Shown piece after piece: positions 32,501 to 41,251 of a DNA stretch of 64,000 nt (positions within the stretch are counted from its first letter, which is position 1; each line of letters begins with the position of its first letter). Source of the stretch: Yponomeuta sedellus. Taxonomy: Eukaryota > Arthropoda > Insecta > Lepidoptera > Yponomeutidae. The stretch lies in the NCBI GenBank assembly GCA_934045075.1, contig OW203721.1, positions 21,948,672-22,012,671 on the forward strand. The letters are read 5' to 3'. Below the pieces are notes generated by a model that ran no database searches, had not been told where the DNA came from, and saw nothing but the letters and a program-made list of their open reading frames with translations. Made by a program: the position numbers and the translations under genes.

Positions 32501-33280
32501 TGTTAATTTTGGTTGTGTGTCCCTGTTTGGTTTCTGTATGTGTACTTTTAGTGTGATTGTGTTGTGATCTGAGCTCGTTACCTCCTTCTCCACTCTCCAG
32601 TCTTCTATCTTATTCAGCAACTCCGGTCCACATGCTGTCACGTCAACGTGGCTTTGGTACACCTTTCCCCCCCGTACAGTGTCGAACGTTGGCTCTGAAC
32701 CCTCGTTCAATATATGTAATCCCATTTCGTGGATAGTTCCCGCCAGAGTGTCTCCCCTTTCGTTATCGGTTTTACTACCCCACCACTTACTCCATGCGTT
32801 TCCATCCCCTCCAATTAGCACCCTGTTCACCCCCAACTTTCTCGCTACCTGCTGCAGCCTGTCCAGGTATGGCTCAATTGGTGAACTATCCTCAAAATAG
32901 ATCGATATTAGCGCAATTGACCAACTTCCCACTCGACAGACTGCAGCTGCTATGTTCTCGTCAGTGAGCAGAGGCTGTTCTTCAATTATTATGTCGGGGA
33001 TGAAGACGACTATGGCTGCTTTAACAGGTTTTGTTCTGGTGGAGGTGTGTTGGATCACTCTGGTACCGGTTTCGGTTTTCATCGTCCCCGCCGATCCAAC
33101 GTAGGGCTCCTGCACGAGGGCAAAGGCCGCCCCCCTTTTATCACCTTCAATTATGAGTTCTTTGGTGGCTAACTGTTTGCGCTGCAGATTGGCCTGGAGT
33201 ACGGTGTACCATTTGGTTTGATTGCTACGGTCCCGTGTCTCGCCCTTAGCAATATGCCACCGATGACCTCGCAATTTCAT
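29546..33280 (-). CDS. LINE ORF2: endonuclease, reverse transcriptase and RNase H, 1244 aa
   Basis: Uninterrupted 1244-residue polyprotein for target-primed reverse transcription. An APE-type endonuclease fills about 1-245: Asn in LQANLQ (31), Glu in QEPYVG (58), GGDGNAW (157-163), SSDHNT (236-241). Reverse transcriptase: PGCDGLT (492-498), RPIGLLP (553-559), YGFVPQRC, catalytic Asp in SLDIEGAFD (621), GCVQGSIGGP, FADD (709-712). RNase H: D961 in FTDGSK, E999 in FQAELLA, D1023 in YSDSRSAL, H1066 in KAHVGIGGNERAD with D1076. A C-terminal C-x-C...H-x4-C knuckle lies at 1173-1190. All catalytic residues I can check are present. EN plus RNase H and an R1-like triple-knuckle ORF1 point to the R1/LOA/I supergroup; the exact clade is not settled. 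The start overlaps ORF1 by 35 nt. Confidence 0.93.
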   Translation of the reverse strand: MKLRGHRWHIAKGETRDRSNQTKWYTVLQANLQRKQLATKELIIEGDKRGAAFALVQEPYVGSAGTMKTETGTRVIQHTSTRTKPVKAAIVVFIPDIIIEEQPLLTDENIAAAVCRVGSWSIALISIYFEDSSPIEPYLDRLQQVARKLGVNRVLIGGDGNAWSKWWGSKTDNERGDTLAGTIHEMGLHILNEGSEPTFDTVRGGKVYQSHVDVTACGPELLNKIEDWRVEKEVTSSDHNTITLKVHIQKPNRDTQPKLTTRKFNTKKANWKKFTETLKMYLEEANIDIQKILEIKDENNLKNIITKYTENIEKACTAAIPETKKKNKVHIPWWSPELEDLKRDMMKKKSRVSCAAARRRPYVVEDYLEAKNKYENKAKEAQTEGWKQFCGIQTGESMWDGIYRVIRQTAKRTEDQTMIVNGIALSKEQSAELLANTFFPHDNPEEDNEHHRQIRAEAEQPNDPLNDETDDPPFTSTELVHAANSFHPKKAPGCDGLTADICVAAIGTNKELFLAILNKCLKIGYFPVQWKEAAVIVLRKPGKDNYAQPKSYRPIGLLPMLGKILEKMLIGRVRWHILPKMNRRQYGFVPQRCTEDSLYDLIKHIKTNLDKKLTSVIISLDIEGAFDSAWWPAMRCQLREKGCPQNLRVLVDSYLRDRVVRVRYAGIEHPRATNKGCVQGSIGGPTFWNLLLDPLLNELEAENVYTQAFADDIVLVFSGNSALEIEQQANGVLCRVHEWGVMNKLKFAPHKTLAMQITRKLKHDTPRLRMAGVAIDLVKEIKILGLIIDHKLTFRSHVDHVCKKAIAISKQLTRAAKATWGLNPEVTRTIYVAVIEPIVMYASSAWVEAVDKQYIRNQLNAVTRSFTQKIVRAYRTVSLNSALIIAGLLPLDLRIKEAAALYSAKRGESGWALKDRELEVGTSCLEAMHPAREVEYDFESLQSEDEVAARLGDGAVHIFTDGSKIEEKVGASLSWWKDGAEIKYRKFKLESYCSVFQAELLAILQATELVTSGNGAKYHLYSDSRSALETLKNPKILHPIATLIRKNMVRINEQGKELKINWVKAHVGIGGNERADILAKEAALHSKGRAKYDKCPVSSLKRIIREKTIEKWNERYKKESTASVTKLFLPDVVTAYRISRKLQLCYILTQLLTGHGGFSQYLHRFKKKDSPSCPCDPEKEETVEHLLVDCPRFMTDRFKIESKLNVDMTALNIQQIMKEKDKREVFLEYCKKIVNIVIRNNKDK

Positions 33281-34547
33281 CCCATTTTGCCTTTACTGGG
33301 CATTCAGTGTCGAATGCATTATGGTCTGCCCTCTCGTGTTTTGCCGTCTTACAGTTCCTGCATGTCGGGGGTAAATTCGCTCTGTATGCTGGGCATTCGT
33401 TTCTTAAATGCGGCTCGCCGCAGTGAGAGCACAGGTCCGCGGGTTCGGTGCACAGCTTTTTCCCATGGCCGAATCTCAGGCAGCGAGAGCATTGCATCAG
33501 TGGGGACTGGTCTGCAACCCTCACCCTCTGCAGGTCTATGTGGACCAGCCCCACCCCCGTCAATCTCTTCCAAACTTGTGGTGACACCGACAGTACTACG
33601 TGTTTTTGGTGCGGGTTTCTTGCTCTTTTGCTATATCTTACCTTTACCCTATATTCCTCTGGTGGTATGTCCTCGAGTATGTGTCTGTTCTGGTTCCTGA
33701 GTGCTTCTATTATGTTTTCATCTGTGTTGTCTTCGATCAGATCTTTTAATACCACCAGTGGGTCTTTATTACTTTTTTCTTCCACTCTCAATTTGTTGTT
33801 CGAGCCTCTAATTCTGTCCGTCACCCTTTCTAAATCCTCTCTTGTTTGACATCCGATGATAACTTTTTGGTCCTTTGCCTTCCTGATTCGGTCCACTCGG
33901 ATATCTGTTGACCTTGCATCGACAGCCGTTCTGATTTTTGCTATGACCTCTTGGCTCGAGTCCTTGGCCTCATCCGATGACACCACAACCGAGAAGAGGG
34001 ACGGTTTCAGATGCTTTGCTGTCACCTCTGCATAAGTTATCTTTCCAGCGGTTCCAAGCTCAACGCTCTTTATCATTTCTTTAACTTCTTTAAAGCCCCT
34101 CCGTATGTCATCTGATTCTTCCTGTTTTTCGCCTCTTTGTTCTTCGGCGCTTTTATTGACTTTCTTAATCTCTTCACTGCATTTCTTTATCTCGTCCATG
34201 ACTTTTTTCTGATCCTTCCCAATTTCTCCTCTCTCCAACTTTTCTGTTCGTGTATTTGTTTTAATCATTTCCTTTACCTCCCTTATTTCCTTTAGTATCT
34301 TTCTGTTAGTCTCATCTTCCTCTCCTATTTCCACTGCTTCTTCAGCTTTCGGTTCTTCTCTTTTTCCGGGCTTACTTACTTTCCCTTTCTTTGTTTCATT
34401 TAATTTGTCCATCTTCACCACTATCTCATACATCTTCTTGAGGCTATTTATTACCTCCTTCTTTATTGTTGTTTTAATGTTGCCGGATATTTTTTTTCCT
34501 CGTTTAATTCGTAACGGCGAAAACGCTATCCTCCATCTTGAAAGCAT
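33246..34547 (-). CDS. LINE ORF1: nucleic-acid-binding Gag-like protein, 433 aa
   Basis: The N-terminal half is Lys/Glu-rich and likely helical or coiled-coil (about 40-165). A central fold follows (ITYAEV..., VVVSS..., DIRVDRIRKAKDQKVIIGC, about 168-290) as in R1/I-type ORF1 proteins. The C-terminus has three zinc knuckles: CSRCLRFGHGKKLC (353-366), CSHCGEPHLRNEC (373-385) and the longer CRNC...H...C (396-416). It packages LINE RNA. It overlaps ORF2, so ORF2 probably needs re-initiation or a frameshift. The chosen ATG (34545-34547) is 5 bp from the presumed insertion boundary, so residues may be missing at the N-terminus. Confidence 0.9.
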   Translation of the reverse strand: MLSRWRIAFSPLRIKRGKKISGNIKTTIKKEVINSLKKMYEIVVKMDKLNETKKGKVSKPGKREEPKAEEAVEIGEEDETNRKILKEIREVKEMIKTNTRTEKLERGEIGKDQKKVMDEIKKCSEEIKKVNKSAEEQRGEKQEESDDIRRGFKEVKEMIKSVELGTAGKITYAEVTAKHLKPSLFSVVVSSDEAKDSSQEVIAKIRTAVDARSTDIRVDRIRKAKDQKVIIGCQTREDLERVTDRIRGSNNKLRVEEKSNKDPLVVLKDLIEDNTDENIIEALRNQNRHILEDIPPEEYRVKVRYSKRARNPHQKHVVLSVSPQVWKRLTGVGLVHIDLQRVRVADQSPLMQCSRCLRFGHGKKLCTEPADLCSHCGEPHLRNECPAYRANLPPTCRNCKTAKHERADHNAFDTECPVKAKWDEIARSSVAYC

Positions 34548-34861
34548 CTAAAGTATGAAAACAAACATCTTTCAGCCAGAGCCAGTGCATATTGATTATT
34601 ATAGGACTTACATCAAAGTGATCTTCACATAACTTTTGGCAAGTTTGAGCCAAGTTTTTCGAATGTTAATTTCACTGGGTACACGAATCCACAACTTCCC
34701 GGGGGTCTTTGTTGACGTGTTTTTTATTCTCGAACAATGCAATAATGATAATTGGTATATTTTGGATGTAAATTCGATGAAATCGTGGTTGCGTTGTTGT
34801 TATTTCACTATGCTCAGAGATCACTTACAGAAAATTTAATGTCAAACTTTGTTTACAATTT

Positions 34862-35378
34862 TTAGGGTTCCGTACCTCAAAAGGAAAAAACGGAACCCTT
34901 ATAGGATCACTTTGTTGTCCTTCTGTCCGTCCGTCCGTCTGTCAAGACCCTTTTTCTCAGGAACGCGTGGAGGTATGAAGCTGAAATTTATATCAATTAC
35001 TCAGGTCTACTGTCCCTTGAAGCTATGAAAAAATCAAACTTCTAAGCCAACGCAATCAAAAGATACAGCCGTTTATGCCGCAAATTTTCGACACTTGCAA
35101 GGGAATCAAAACCTACAGGGTGCTTCCCGTGAACTCAGAATCTTGAAATTTGGTACGAAGCAACCTCTTATAGCATAGATAAAGGAAAAATTACGAAAAC
35201 CATAAATTTTTAGTTACATCACATAATATATTTTTTTTTAATAATTTTAAACTTACTACCCATTTCCTCATAAACGCGTAGAGGTATTAAATTGAAATTC
35301 ATACCAAATACTCAGGTCTATAATACAGGTTTGTACGGAACCCTCGGTGCGCGAGTCTGACTCGCACTTGGCCGGTTT
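34862..35378 (+). repeat. Moth repeat 'ggttccgtacctcaaaagg', near complete
   Basis: It begins gggttccgtacctcaaaagg, continues with a ccgtccgtccgtctgtcaag run and ends cggaaccctcggtgcgcgag, tctgactcgcacttggccgg. I know this as an abundant lepidopteran repeat. Ends alone occur at 18400 and 55908, and a start at 54886. Confidence 0.85.
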
Positions 35379-35379
35379 T

Positions 35380-36100
35380 TGGACTGCAAACCATAGACAA
35401 AAACGGCTGACCGCGTTATTGGCTGTTTAGGAAAATAAAGTTTTAAAATATATTTTTATGTTGCTTTTAGGTCCTCAAAAAATATACTAAAATATTTTTT
35501 GGTCTAATGAAAGAGTTATTTACCTTTTGACTTACTTGAAAAGAGAGTCAAATAGCGGATTGCGCTAATTGTTCTCAAGCGCCTTGATTACGGAACTTTT
35601 CACGTAGTTATTATGTGTACGGAAGTGGAATGTGTACATAGCTCTGCCGTATACAGCCATTATTATATGCATCACAAATAAGCGATACCGCATTTCTGTG
35701 AATATCTCATATGTGGCAGTGATATAGAGCCACATAATTGTGCGACAAAGCCCAGAAGATAGTTTAATTTTTGCCAACATATGAATACTTGGAAAGATAC
35801 ATAATCAAGAGGCAGGGCACGATACCAGATTAGCCATTATTTGCTAATCACTAAGGAATTTTCTTAAAAAGGCTTCTGTTGAAACCATTACCATACAAAC
35901 GTAGTTTTTAATTTCATTTAATGTAAAAAAGTACTTTGTTTTCATTGGTGGGGCTAGTGTTACTGCATGGAAGTATTTATATGAAGCTATGCAATGCTTT
36001 ATGAAATACTGTTTTAATGTACAGGTATAAAAATATTTATGTTTTCAGATCATTAGATGTAAGCTTATCAGAAACTATAACACACTTGGCTACGATTTGT
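35380..36100. other. Spacer, nothing recognised
   Basis: No coding or repeat assignment apart from the shared gagtcaaatagcgg motif near 35543. Confidence 0.4.
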
Positions 36101-36107
36101 ATGGATT

Positions 36108-36182
36108 GACTGCGTGCGTGTGTGTGTGTGGTGTGATTTTGTGTGTGTGTGTGTATGCGTGTGTGTGTGTGCTTGCGTGTTT
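36108..36182. repeat. (GT)n microsatellite
   Basis: Interrupted tgtgtgtgtg runs with tgcgtg interruptions. Confidence 0.9.
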
Positions 36183-36482
36183 GCTATTGATAATGCGAAT
36201 GAGGTTTGTCTGGAACGGTAAATGGCTACGAATGAATGTATGTTAGTAGTATTTATACCCCATATATGTATGTATATAGATATTAGTTATAATCCTAAAT
36301 ATCGTAAAAAAAACTTTTTTTTTAAAAGTCAGCGGTAAAAGGAAAGTCGTGACCACAAATAAACTGCCTCTGAGTAGTGTTTTAGAGAAATCATGTTTTT
36401 ACAAATACAGACTCTATTCAGCAGCTTTACGCACTTACCGCAAATAAGAACTTGTCATTCGATAGTACCTTGGGATAAACGC

Positions 36483-36646
36483 TTTATATGTCCCCACTGC
36501 TGGGGCACGGGTCACTTCCTGCATCGCAGGAAGATTAGGCCATACTCCACCACGAGGGCCAAGCCCGGTTGGTGGAGCATTGTAAGACTGGCGTGCCATA
36601 CTGTCAGAAGTTATCAAGCCGCTCATAAGGCCTATGACATGGCATA
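36483..36646 (-). repeat. 5S-derived SINE, 5'-truncated
   Basis: Tatatgtccccactgctggg to gcctatgacatggc. The head is missing. Confidence 0.8.
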
Positions 36647-36649
36647 ACT

Positions 36650-37120
36650 ATACTACCTACCTTAGCTTTATCGAAATGGTTAAAAATTTTCTTAGAAAAG
36701 TTGTATGTTGTTATATTAAAACTATTATTCTAAGCACGAAGTTCTCATTCATGTGATGAACAACGATTTCATTGATATTAATTTGATAATTCATACCTGC
36801 GGACCAGTTTTATTTCCCTGAGAATAAAGATATTTCGTGGCGACAGATCTATTCATAAGATGATAAAAGTTGATTTTAAATATGAACTTCGCTGACAGAA
36901 AATATATTCCCCTTAAATAATTGTTACACATTTCACTGAGTCACACGCTGTTAGTAATAGATGAGTTGGTAAAGCTGAAGTAGTCTTTCTATAATTATCT
37001 TAACTTTCCGTAGCAGATAGGCACCTTTGGAGCTCAGCGAAAGCAGTACTTAGAGTTTGATTAAACAAGCTTGTACCCTAGTTGAGGCACCGTACTGAGG
37101 GAAGAAAAATATTTAATAAC
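36650..37120. other. Spacer, nothing recognised
   Basis: No supported feature. Confidence 0.4.
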
Positions 37121-37125
37121 ATGGC

Positions 37126-37193
37126 CTAAGGCGCTTATGGGCGCTAACTAGCGCAACCAATGGAATGAAAATCATAATTTGTATTATAATACG
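37126..37193 (+). repeat. MITE terminus 'gctaactagcgc-accaatgg'
   Basis: Taaggcgcttatgggcgcta then actagcgcaaccaatggaat, ending ataatttgtattataatacg. It matches the ends at 38571, 39398 (inverted) and 51373 (inverted). It is a solo end here. Confidence 0.65.
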
Positions 37194-37275
37194 TCTTCGA
37201 TTGAAGTCCTGACTGACTGATTGAAGACTGTTGATCCTAGTTTCTAGAGTGCATCAATCAGCATGCATAAATCGA

Positions 37276-37406
37276 CCTTCTGACAGTAAAGCCCGCCATT
37301 GTCTTACAATTCTCAACCAACCCGGACTTGGCCCCAGTGGTGGATCATGGCCTAACCTTCCTGCGATGCAGGAGGACACCCCTGCCCTAGCAGTGGGTTG
37401 ATCATA
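37276..37406 (+). repeat. 5S-derived SINE, 3' fragment
   Basis: Ttctgacagtaaagcccgcc through agcagtgggttgatc. The 3' stem is shortened. Confidence 0.75.
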
Positions 37407-37409
37407 TCA

Positions 37410-37870
37410 TCATTATCACATAAATAGGTTTGTAGACAACACAATAAGAAAATATTAACCTTTGGTTAAATAATTTTCATTATCTTATAATGAGGGCACA
37501 GAGAGTGAGCCAGGCCAAGTTCTCAGCCACTTACATCATTCTAACGAGGCAATCCGAGCCGTTTTTTATTAGGTTTTCGTTAACTTTCCGTTTCTTTTTC
37601 TCCTTCTTGTTTCTTCTTCCGTTTTTTTTTCTAAGTCCCGGTTTCCGGTACACTAACAAACCGTTAATTGTTAACAGATGGCCAAAATACACACAAAAAC
37701 ATTTGAAAGCTGTTAATAGTAGATTAACAGATTGTACGAGAAACTGGGGGTAAAACTATTAGGTCAGTTTTTTTATTTATCTTTTCGTGGAATACCTTCC
37801 TCTCGAAACAAAAGTAGGTTTGAAAATGGAGTTCCTAATGTATTCCCATGTCCAAAAAACTAGACTGATT
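37410..37870. other. Spacer, nothing recognised
   Basis: AT-rich, T-rich near 37590-37630. No recognised feature. Confidence 0.4.
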
Positions 37871-37876
37871 GAATCA

Positions 37877-38035
37877 TGACGGCCTGAAAACTTATGATTA
37901 TGACAGTAAGATCAGCCACTAGTCTTACAAGCCTCCACAAATCCGGACTTGGCCCCCGTGGTGAAGTATGGCCTATACCTTCCTTAAGGAAGAGACCCGT
38001 GCCCCTCGGTGGGGACATAGTGGGTTGATGATGAT
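37877..38035 (+). repeat. 5S-derived SINE, subfamily 2, 3' fragment
   Basis: Ccggacttggcccccgtggt then cctataccttccttaaggaa, gcccctcggtggggacatag, tgggttgatgatgatta. It carries the subfamily 2 stem and tail. Confidence 0.8.
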
Positions 38036-38337
38036 TACAATTATTGACGTACAGTTTAAGACACAACGCATGAGAAGAACGAAGATCCCATTACGTAGGT
38101 ACATGCAGGTTTTTTTCGGATTTTTACGACAGCACATTGATCAAAACACGAATGGGGCAGACAACATTTTAGGGGATGCTTGTCCGGGACGGGACCCCGA
38201 AAAATAATAACACGAGCGGACGGCGGAGCGGCACACAAGTCGTTAAATTTATGTGAAACAAACCCGGTCCACAAAATGTTTACACTGCAAAGGGCGGTTC
38301 GGATAAAGATTTTACATTTACGTACTGGCACATACAT

Positions 38338-38450
38338 TGCTTCTGGCCCACACTAGGATACCCTGTGTCGTGGGTACCAGAAACAGCGACATCACAAACA
38401 TGTAAACGTCCAAGACCTGAGGAATCCGGGACCTCTCGCATGGTAGGTAG
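38338..38450 (-). repeat. tRNA-headed SINE family C, 5'-truncated
   Basis: Ttctggcccacactaggata then ccctgtgtcgtgggtaccag is the family C 3' body read in reverse. The tRNA-like head is reduced to gaggaatccgggacctc. Confidence 0.65.
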
Positions 38451-38570
38451 ATCCCAAACGTATAACTCAACTTATTACTGGAGAAAAACTTAATCAGTGT
38501 CACTATTATTTGATAGGACTTAAGTGACTATAGCGGGTGCATAGTGAAGTAAACGATTTTCTCAGTGTGT

Positions 38571-39460
38571 GCGCTTTGGCGTGCTAACTAACGCCACCAA
38601 TGGAATAAAAACCATAACTTGTTTTATAATACGTATTTTTCAACCAGTAAACATCATAAATCTTAATATGTGTTAGAACTATTTTTAGAACATTGAGTCT
38701 AGTACGTAGAATCAACATTCTATGACTTTAATCGATTTCCGCTGCAAACGGTCGTTTATGGCGGAAATCGATTGGAGTCCTAGGTAGTTGATGATAGGTT
38801 CTATATACTGTAGGTTCTAAAAATAGCTTTTATAGCGGTTTACATCTCTCTACTGTTCGGTAAGTAGGTTCTTATTACCTCCAAATGGGGCTTGTAGGTG
38901 ACTAATTAGCGCTCTAGGGTAATAATGTAGCTAGAAAAGCCCTAGGGCGGTAAGTAATAAAAAAAACACTTCTTTCAAAATGTTCGCGTTCATCTAACCA
39001 TCATACTGGCAATAACATGCATTCAGCCCAATGACCACAGAGGTCGCTTTGCTATTTAGCCTTGCCTTCGTGTGAGTATAACAGTCACCATTTTTAAATA
39101 TCGAACGGCGAAGTTCAATTACGTTCTTGAAAAAAAAAATTAAAAAGTTCTTTCGTTGATTCTTTTTAATGAAAAAAGGCGGCAATAGAAAACTTTTTTT
39201 TAAAATGTTTTATTCTTGTAATGCCAGTTTGTTTCTACTTACCTCACAATCGAGATGTAAAGTAGAATACCTAGCTAGCTCGGGTGTAAGCACCAATTGC
39301 ATATTTATTTATTTTTAAATATCTCGGGCTGCAATTGATTCCTTACAGCCCTTGGCTACTAATCTACTATTATTATGTTTATTTTTAGAAAAAAAGTATT
39401 ATAAAACAAGTTATGAATTTCATTGCATTAGTAGCGCTAGTTAGCAACTCGAATCGCCTT
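38571..39460. mobile_element. Candidate ~890-bp non-autonomous transposon with ~60-bp inverted ends
   Basis: The left end (gcgctttggcgtgctaacta, then ccaccaatggaataaaaacc and ataacttgttttataat) is repeated in reverse complement at 39398-39460. No transposase frame lies inside. The same terminus stands alone at 37126 and 51373, so two neighbouring solo ends could also explain it. Confidence 0.55.
38665..38835. repeat. Imperfect inverted repeat centred on gcaaacggtcgtttatg
   Basis: Atcgatttccgc (38731-38742) and gcggaaatcgat (38761-38772) form the core. Similarity extends outward to ctatttttagaac / gttctaaaaatag, giving arms of about 68 bp. Probably a nested MITE. Confidence 0.65.
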
Positions 39461-39464
39461 AATC

Positions 39465-39815
39465 AGTATTAGTAGAAGGCGCTGTTCGTGTTCAGTATAT
39501 TTGATTAGTCGGTTTCGCATTGGCCAATAACCGCAACTGCACGATTCGATGCAAAACGGCTGTAGTAAATTCATGCAAACACCTACCAGTTCATTCCTTA
39601 AACCATTCTTTCCCATTCAATCGTCTGGTATATATCTGGCATACTTTCGGTACTCACCTGGCTCTTACTTACAACAACGTCATACTTTAATTGAACAAAA
39701 GCGGACATTTTGACCGTATGACTGGCAAAGCCGTTTCCGGCCTTATTCTTGCTAATGGCACTCCATTTGGGTTTCTGCCTCTCGAGCGCATAGAAATGTC
39801 CTATCTTCGAAAATG
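39465..39815. other. Spacer, nothing recognised
   Basis: No supported feature. Confidence 0.4.
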
Positions 39816-39819
39816 TTCA

Positions 39820-39952
39820 CCGGCTGTCATGTAATGGCAGTCGCTAAGCCATGTTAGAGGCCTTCTGGGCGGTTTGATAACTTCTGACAGTAAGGCCCGC
39901 CACTGTCTTACAATCCTCCACCAACCCTGACTGGGCCCCGTGGTGGAGTATA
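39820..39952 (+). repeat. 5S-derived SINE, internal fragment
   Basis: Ccggctgtcatgtaatggca to ccgtggtggagtatag. Both the head and the 3' stem are missing. Confidence 0.75.
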
Positions 39953-40196
39953 GGGTATTAGAAGATCTCTCTAAAATGGATGGGACATAACAAGGTAGTA
40001 CATGAAGCGGCAAATATGTATCGTACCTGCGCTTTGCCGCAATTCCGTAGATTACCTTCTGTATTTTTCCATCGTTGGACTGAACCGTCCACACAAATTG
40101 CTTAATTGAGGAAAAGGTTTGTGTTTCCTTTGGACGTAACTCCACCGGAGGTTTCGGCTGCAGCGTGGCGCTGACTACGTACACAACAAGTGAAAT

Positions 40197-40575
40197 ATGA
40201 AATACCTAAACACTCCAGTTACTGTGGGGAGATCTAAGCTGGGTAATTGCTGGGTTCCTTCCATTTATAAAAGCCTACCTCAGGAACTATGTAAAAAAAG
40301 TCACAATAAAGTACAATTTGAAAGAAAGCTTTGTTTTAAGCATTTTGTAAATCTATCCTATGCTTTAGATTCAGAAAGTAATATCGATACGATTGTGGAA
40401 ATTTCGGACTGTATTTGCGGTTTGGCAAATTGTGTGTGTTTTTATGTCTTAAAACAAAATATCTGCATACTTTTGGGGCATGTAATGAACTGCACCAATT
40501 ATCTATCTATCTACTCAGACTGCAAAAGCCGCCTATTATTACCAATAACTGACCAACCACCATTAAACAAATAAT
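40197..40575 (+). pseudogene. Possible LINE RT C-terminal fragment
   Basis: A 125-codon frame contains IYKSLPQELCKK followed by FERKLCFKHF, resembling the YNxLPxxI...FKxxL ending of CR1-type RTs. No RT core precedes it. The similarity is short, so the call is tentative. A family C SINE follows directly. Confidence 0.4.
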
Positions 40576-40582
40576 CTACTGA

Positions 40583-40742
40583 GCAACCTCTGTGGCGCAG
40601 TGGTAGCCATCTGACTACCATGCACGAGATTCGAACCCCGGCTGGGGATAAAAAAAACCCAGGTCTTAGATGTTTACATATTTGCGATGTCTTTGTTTCT
40701 GGTTCCTATGACACAGGGTATCCTAGTTTGGGGCCAGAAGCA
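40583..40742 (+). repeat. tRNA-headed SINE family C, copy 3
   Basis: The head cctctgtggcgcagtggtag and gagattcgaaccccggctgg (box B-like) is followed by tgtttctggttcctatgaca and gggtatcctagtttggggcc. It is the only copy of this family with head and body on the plus strand. Confidence 0.8.
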
Positions 40743-40934
40743 AAGTATGTGCCTGTATGTAAATGTTCTGGTATGTTATTATCTATTTGTGCCAATGTGC
40801 AATGGACGATCACTGCCCATTCTACCAACAAATTCTCCCAGCCTGATGGAGTGGCTTCAATGTTCTCAAAATAAAATATACTTGACTTTTATTTCTTACC
40901 AGAATAACACGAGTTTAGATTGTGTTTTTATTAT

Positions 40935-41245
40935 TCGATACCCTTGTATGTCCCCACTGCAGAAGCACGGGTCTCTTCCTGGATTGCAGGAAGGCTAGGC
41001 CATACTCTCAGACTCCAGGAGGATTGTAAGGCAGTGGCGGCCCTTACCGCAGTAGAACAGATATCGAGCCGCTCATAAGGCCTCTCAGATGCCTTACGAC
41101 TACCATTACATGACAGCCGGAGCCAACGGCTTAACGTGCCTAGCAAAGCACGGAAGCGCTAGGAAAAAATGCTACTAGCGGTAGTCACGGGACGTTCACC
41201 CATCCTGCACCTGACCGCGCCTGTTGTTGCTTAACTGAAGTGATT
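40935..41245 (-). repeat. 5S-derived SINE, nearly complete
   Basis: Cgatacccttgtatgtcccc to gttgcttaactgaagtgatt. The 5S-like segment at about 41180-41240 is intact: on the minus strand gcgcggtcaggtgcaggatg followed by GGTGAACG. The extreme head is lost where the 41252 motif begins. Confidence 0.85.
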
Positions 41246-41251
41246 TGTTAG

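Larger units (their letters stand above)
28957..34552 (-). mobile_element. RNase H-bearing R1/LOA-type LINE with two intact ORFs
   Basis: Minus strand: ORF1, ORF2, a ~590-bp T-rich (in plus sense) 3' UTR with two GC-rich hairpins (gccgtgcc/ggcacggc type near 29010; ctactgggaagccccagtag near 29035-29054), then a poly(A) of about 15 at 28958-28972. GTATGAAA flanks both sides (28949-28956 and 34553-34560; 10 of 11 bases match if extended), consistent with a target-site duplication. The ORF1 start lies 5 bp from the right duplication, so the element is likely slightly 5'-truncated or the duplication is fortuitous. The uninterrupted ORFs point to a young insertion. Confidence 0.85.

Noticed and set aside
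30099..32567. Plus-strand open frames of 100-200 codons
   Set aside because: They are antisense to the LINE ORF2, which has a complete domain set on the minus strand.
34862..35378. LTR of a retrovirus-like element
   Set aside because: No TG...CA ends, primer-binding site or second copy at the expected distance. It matches a dispersed moth repeat.
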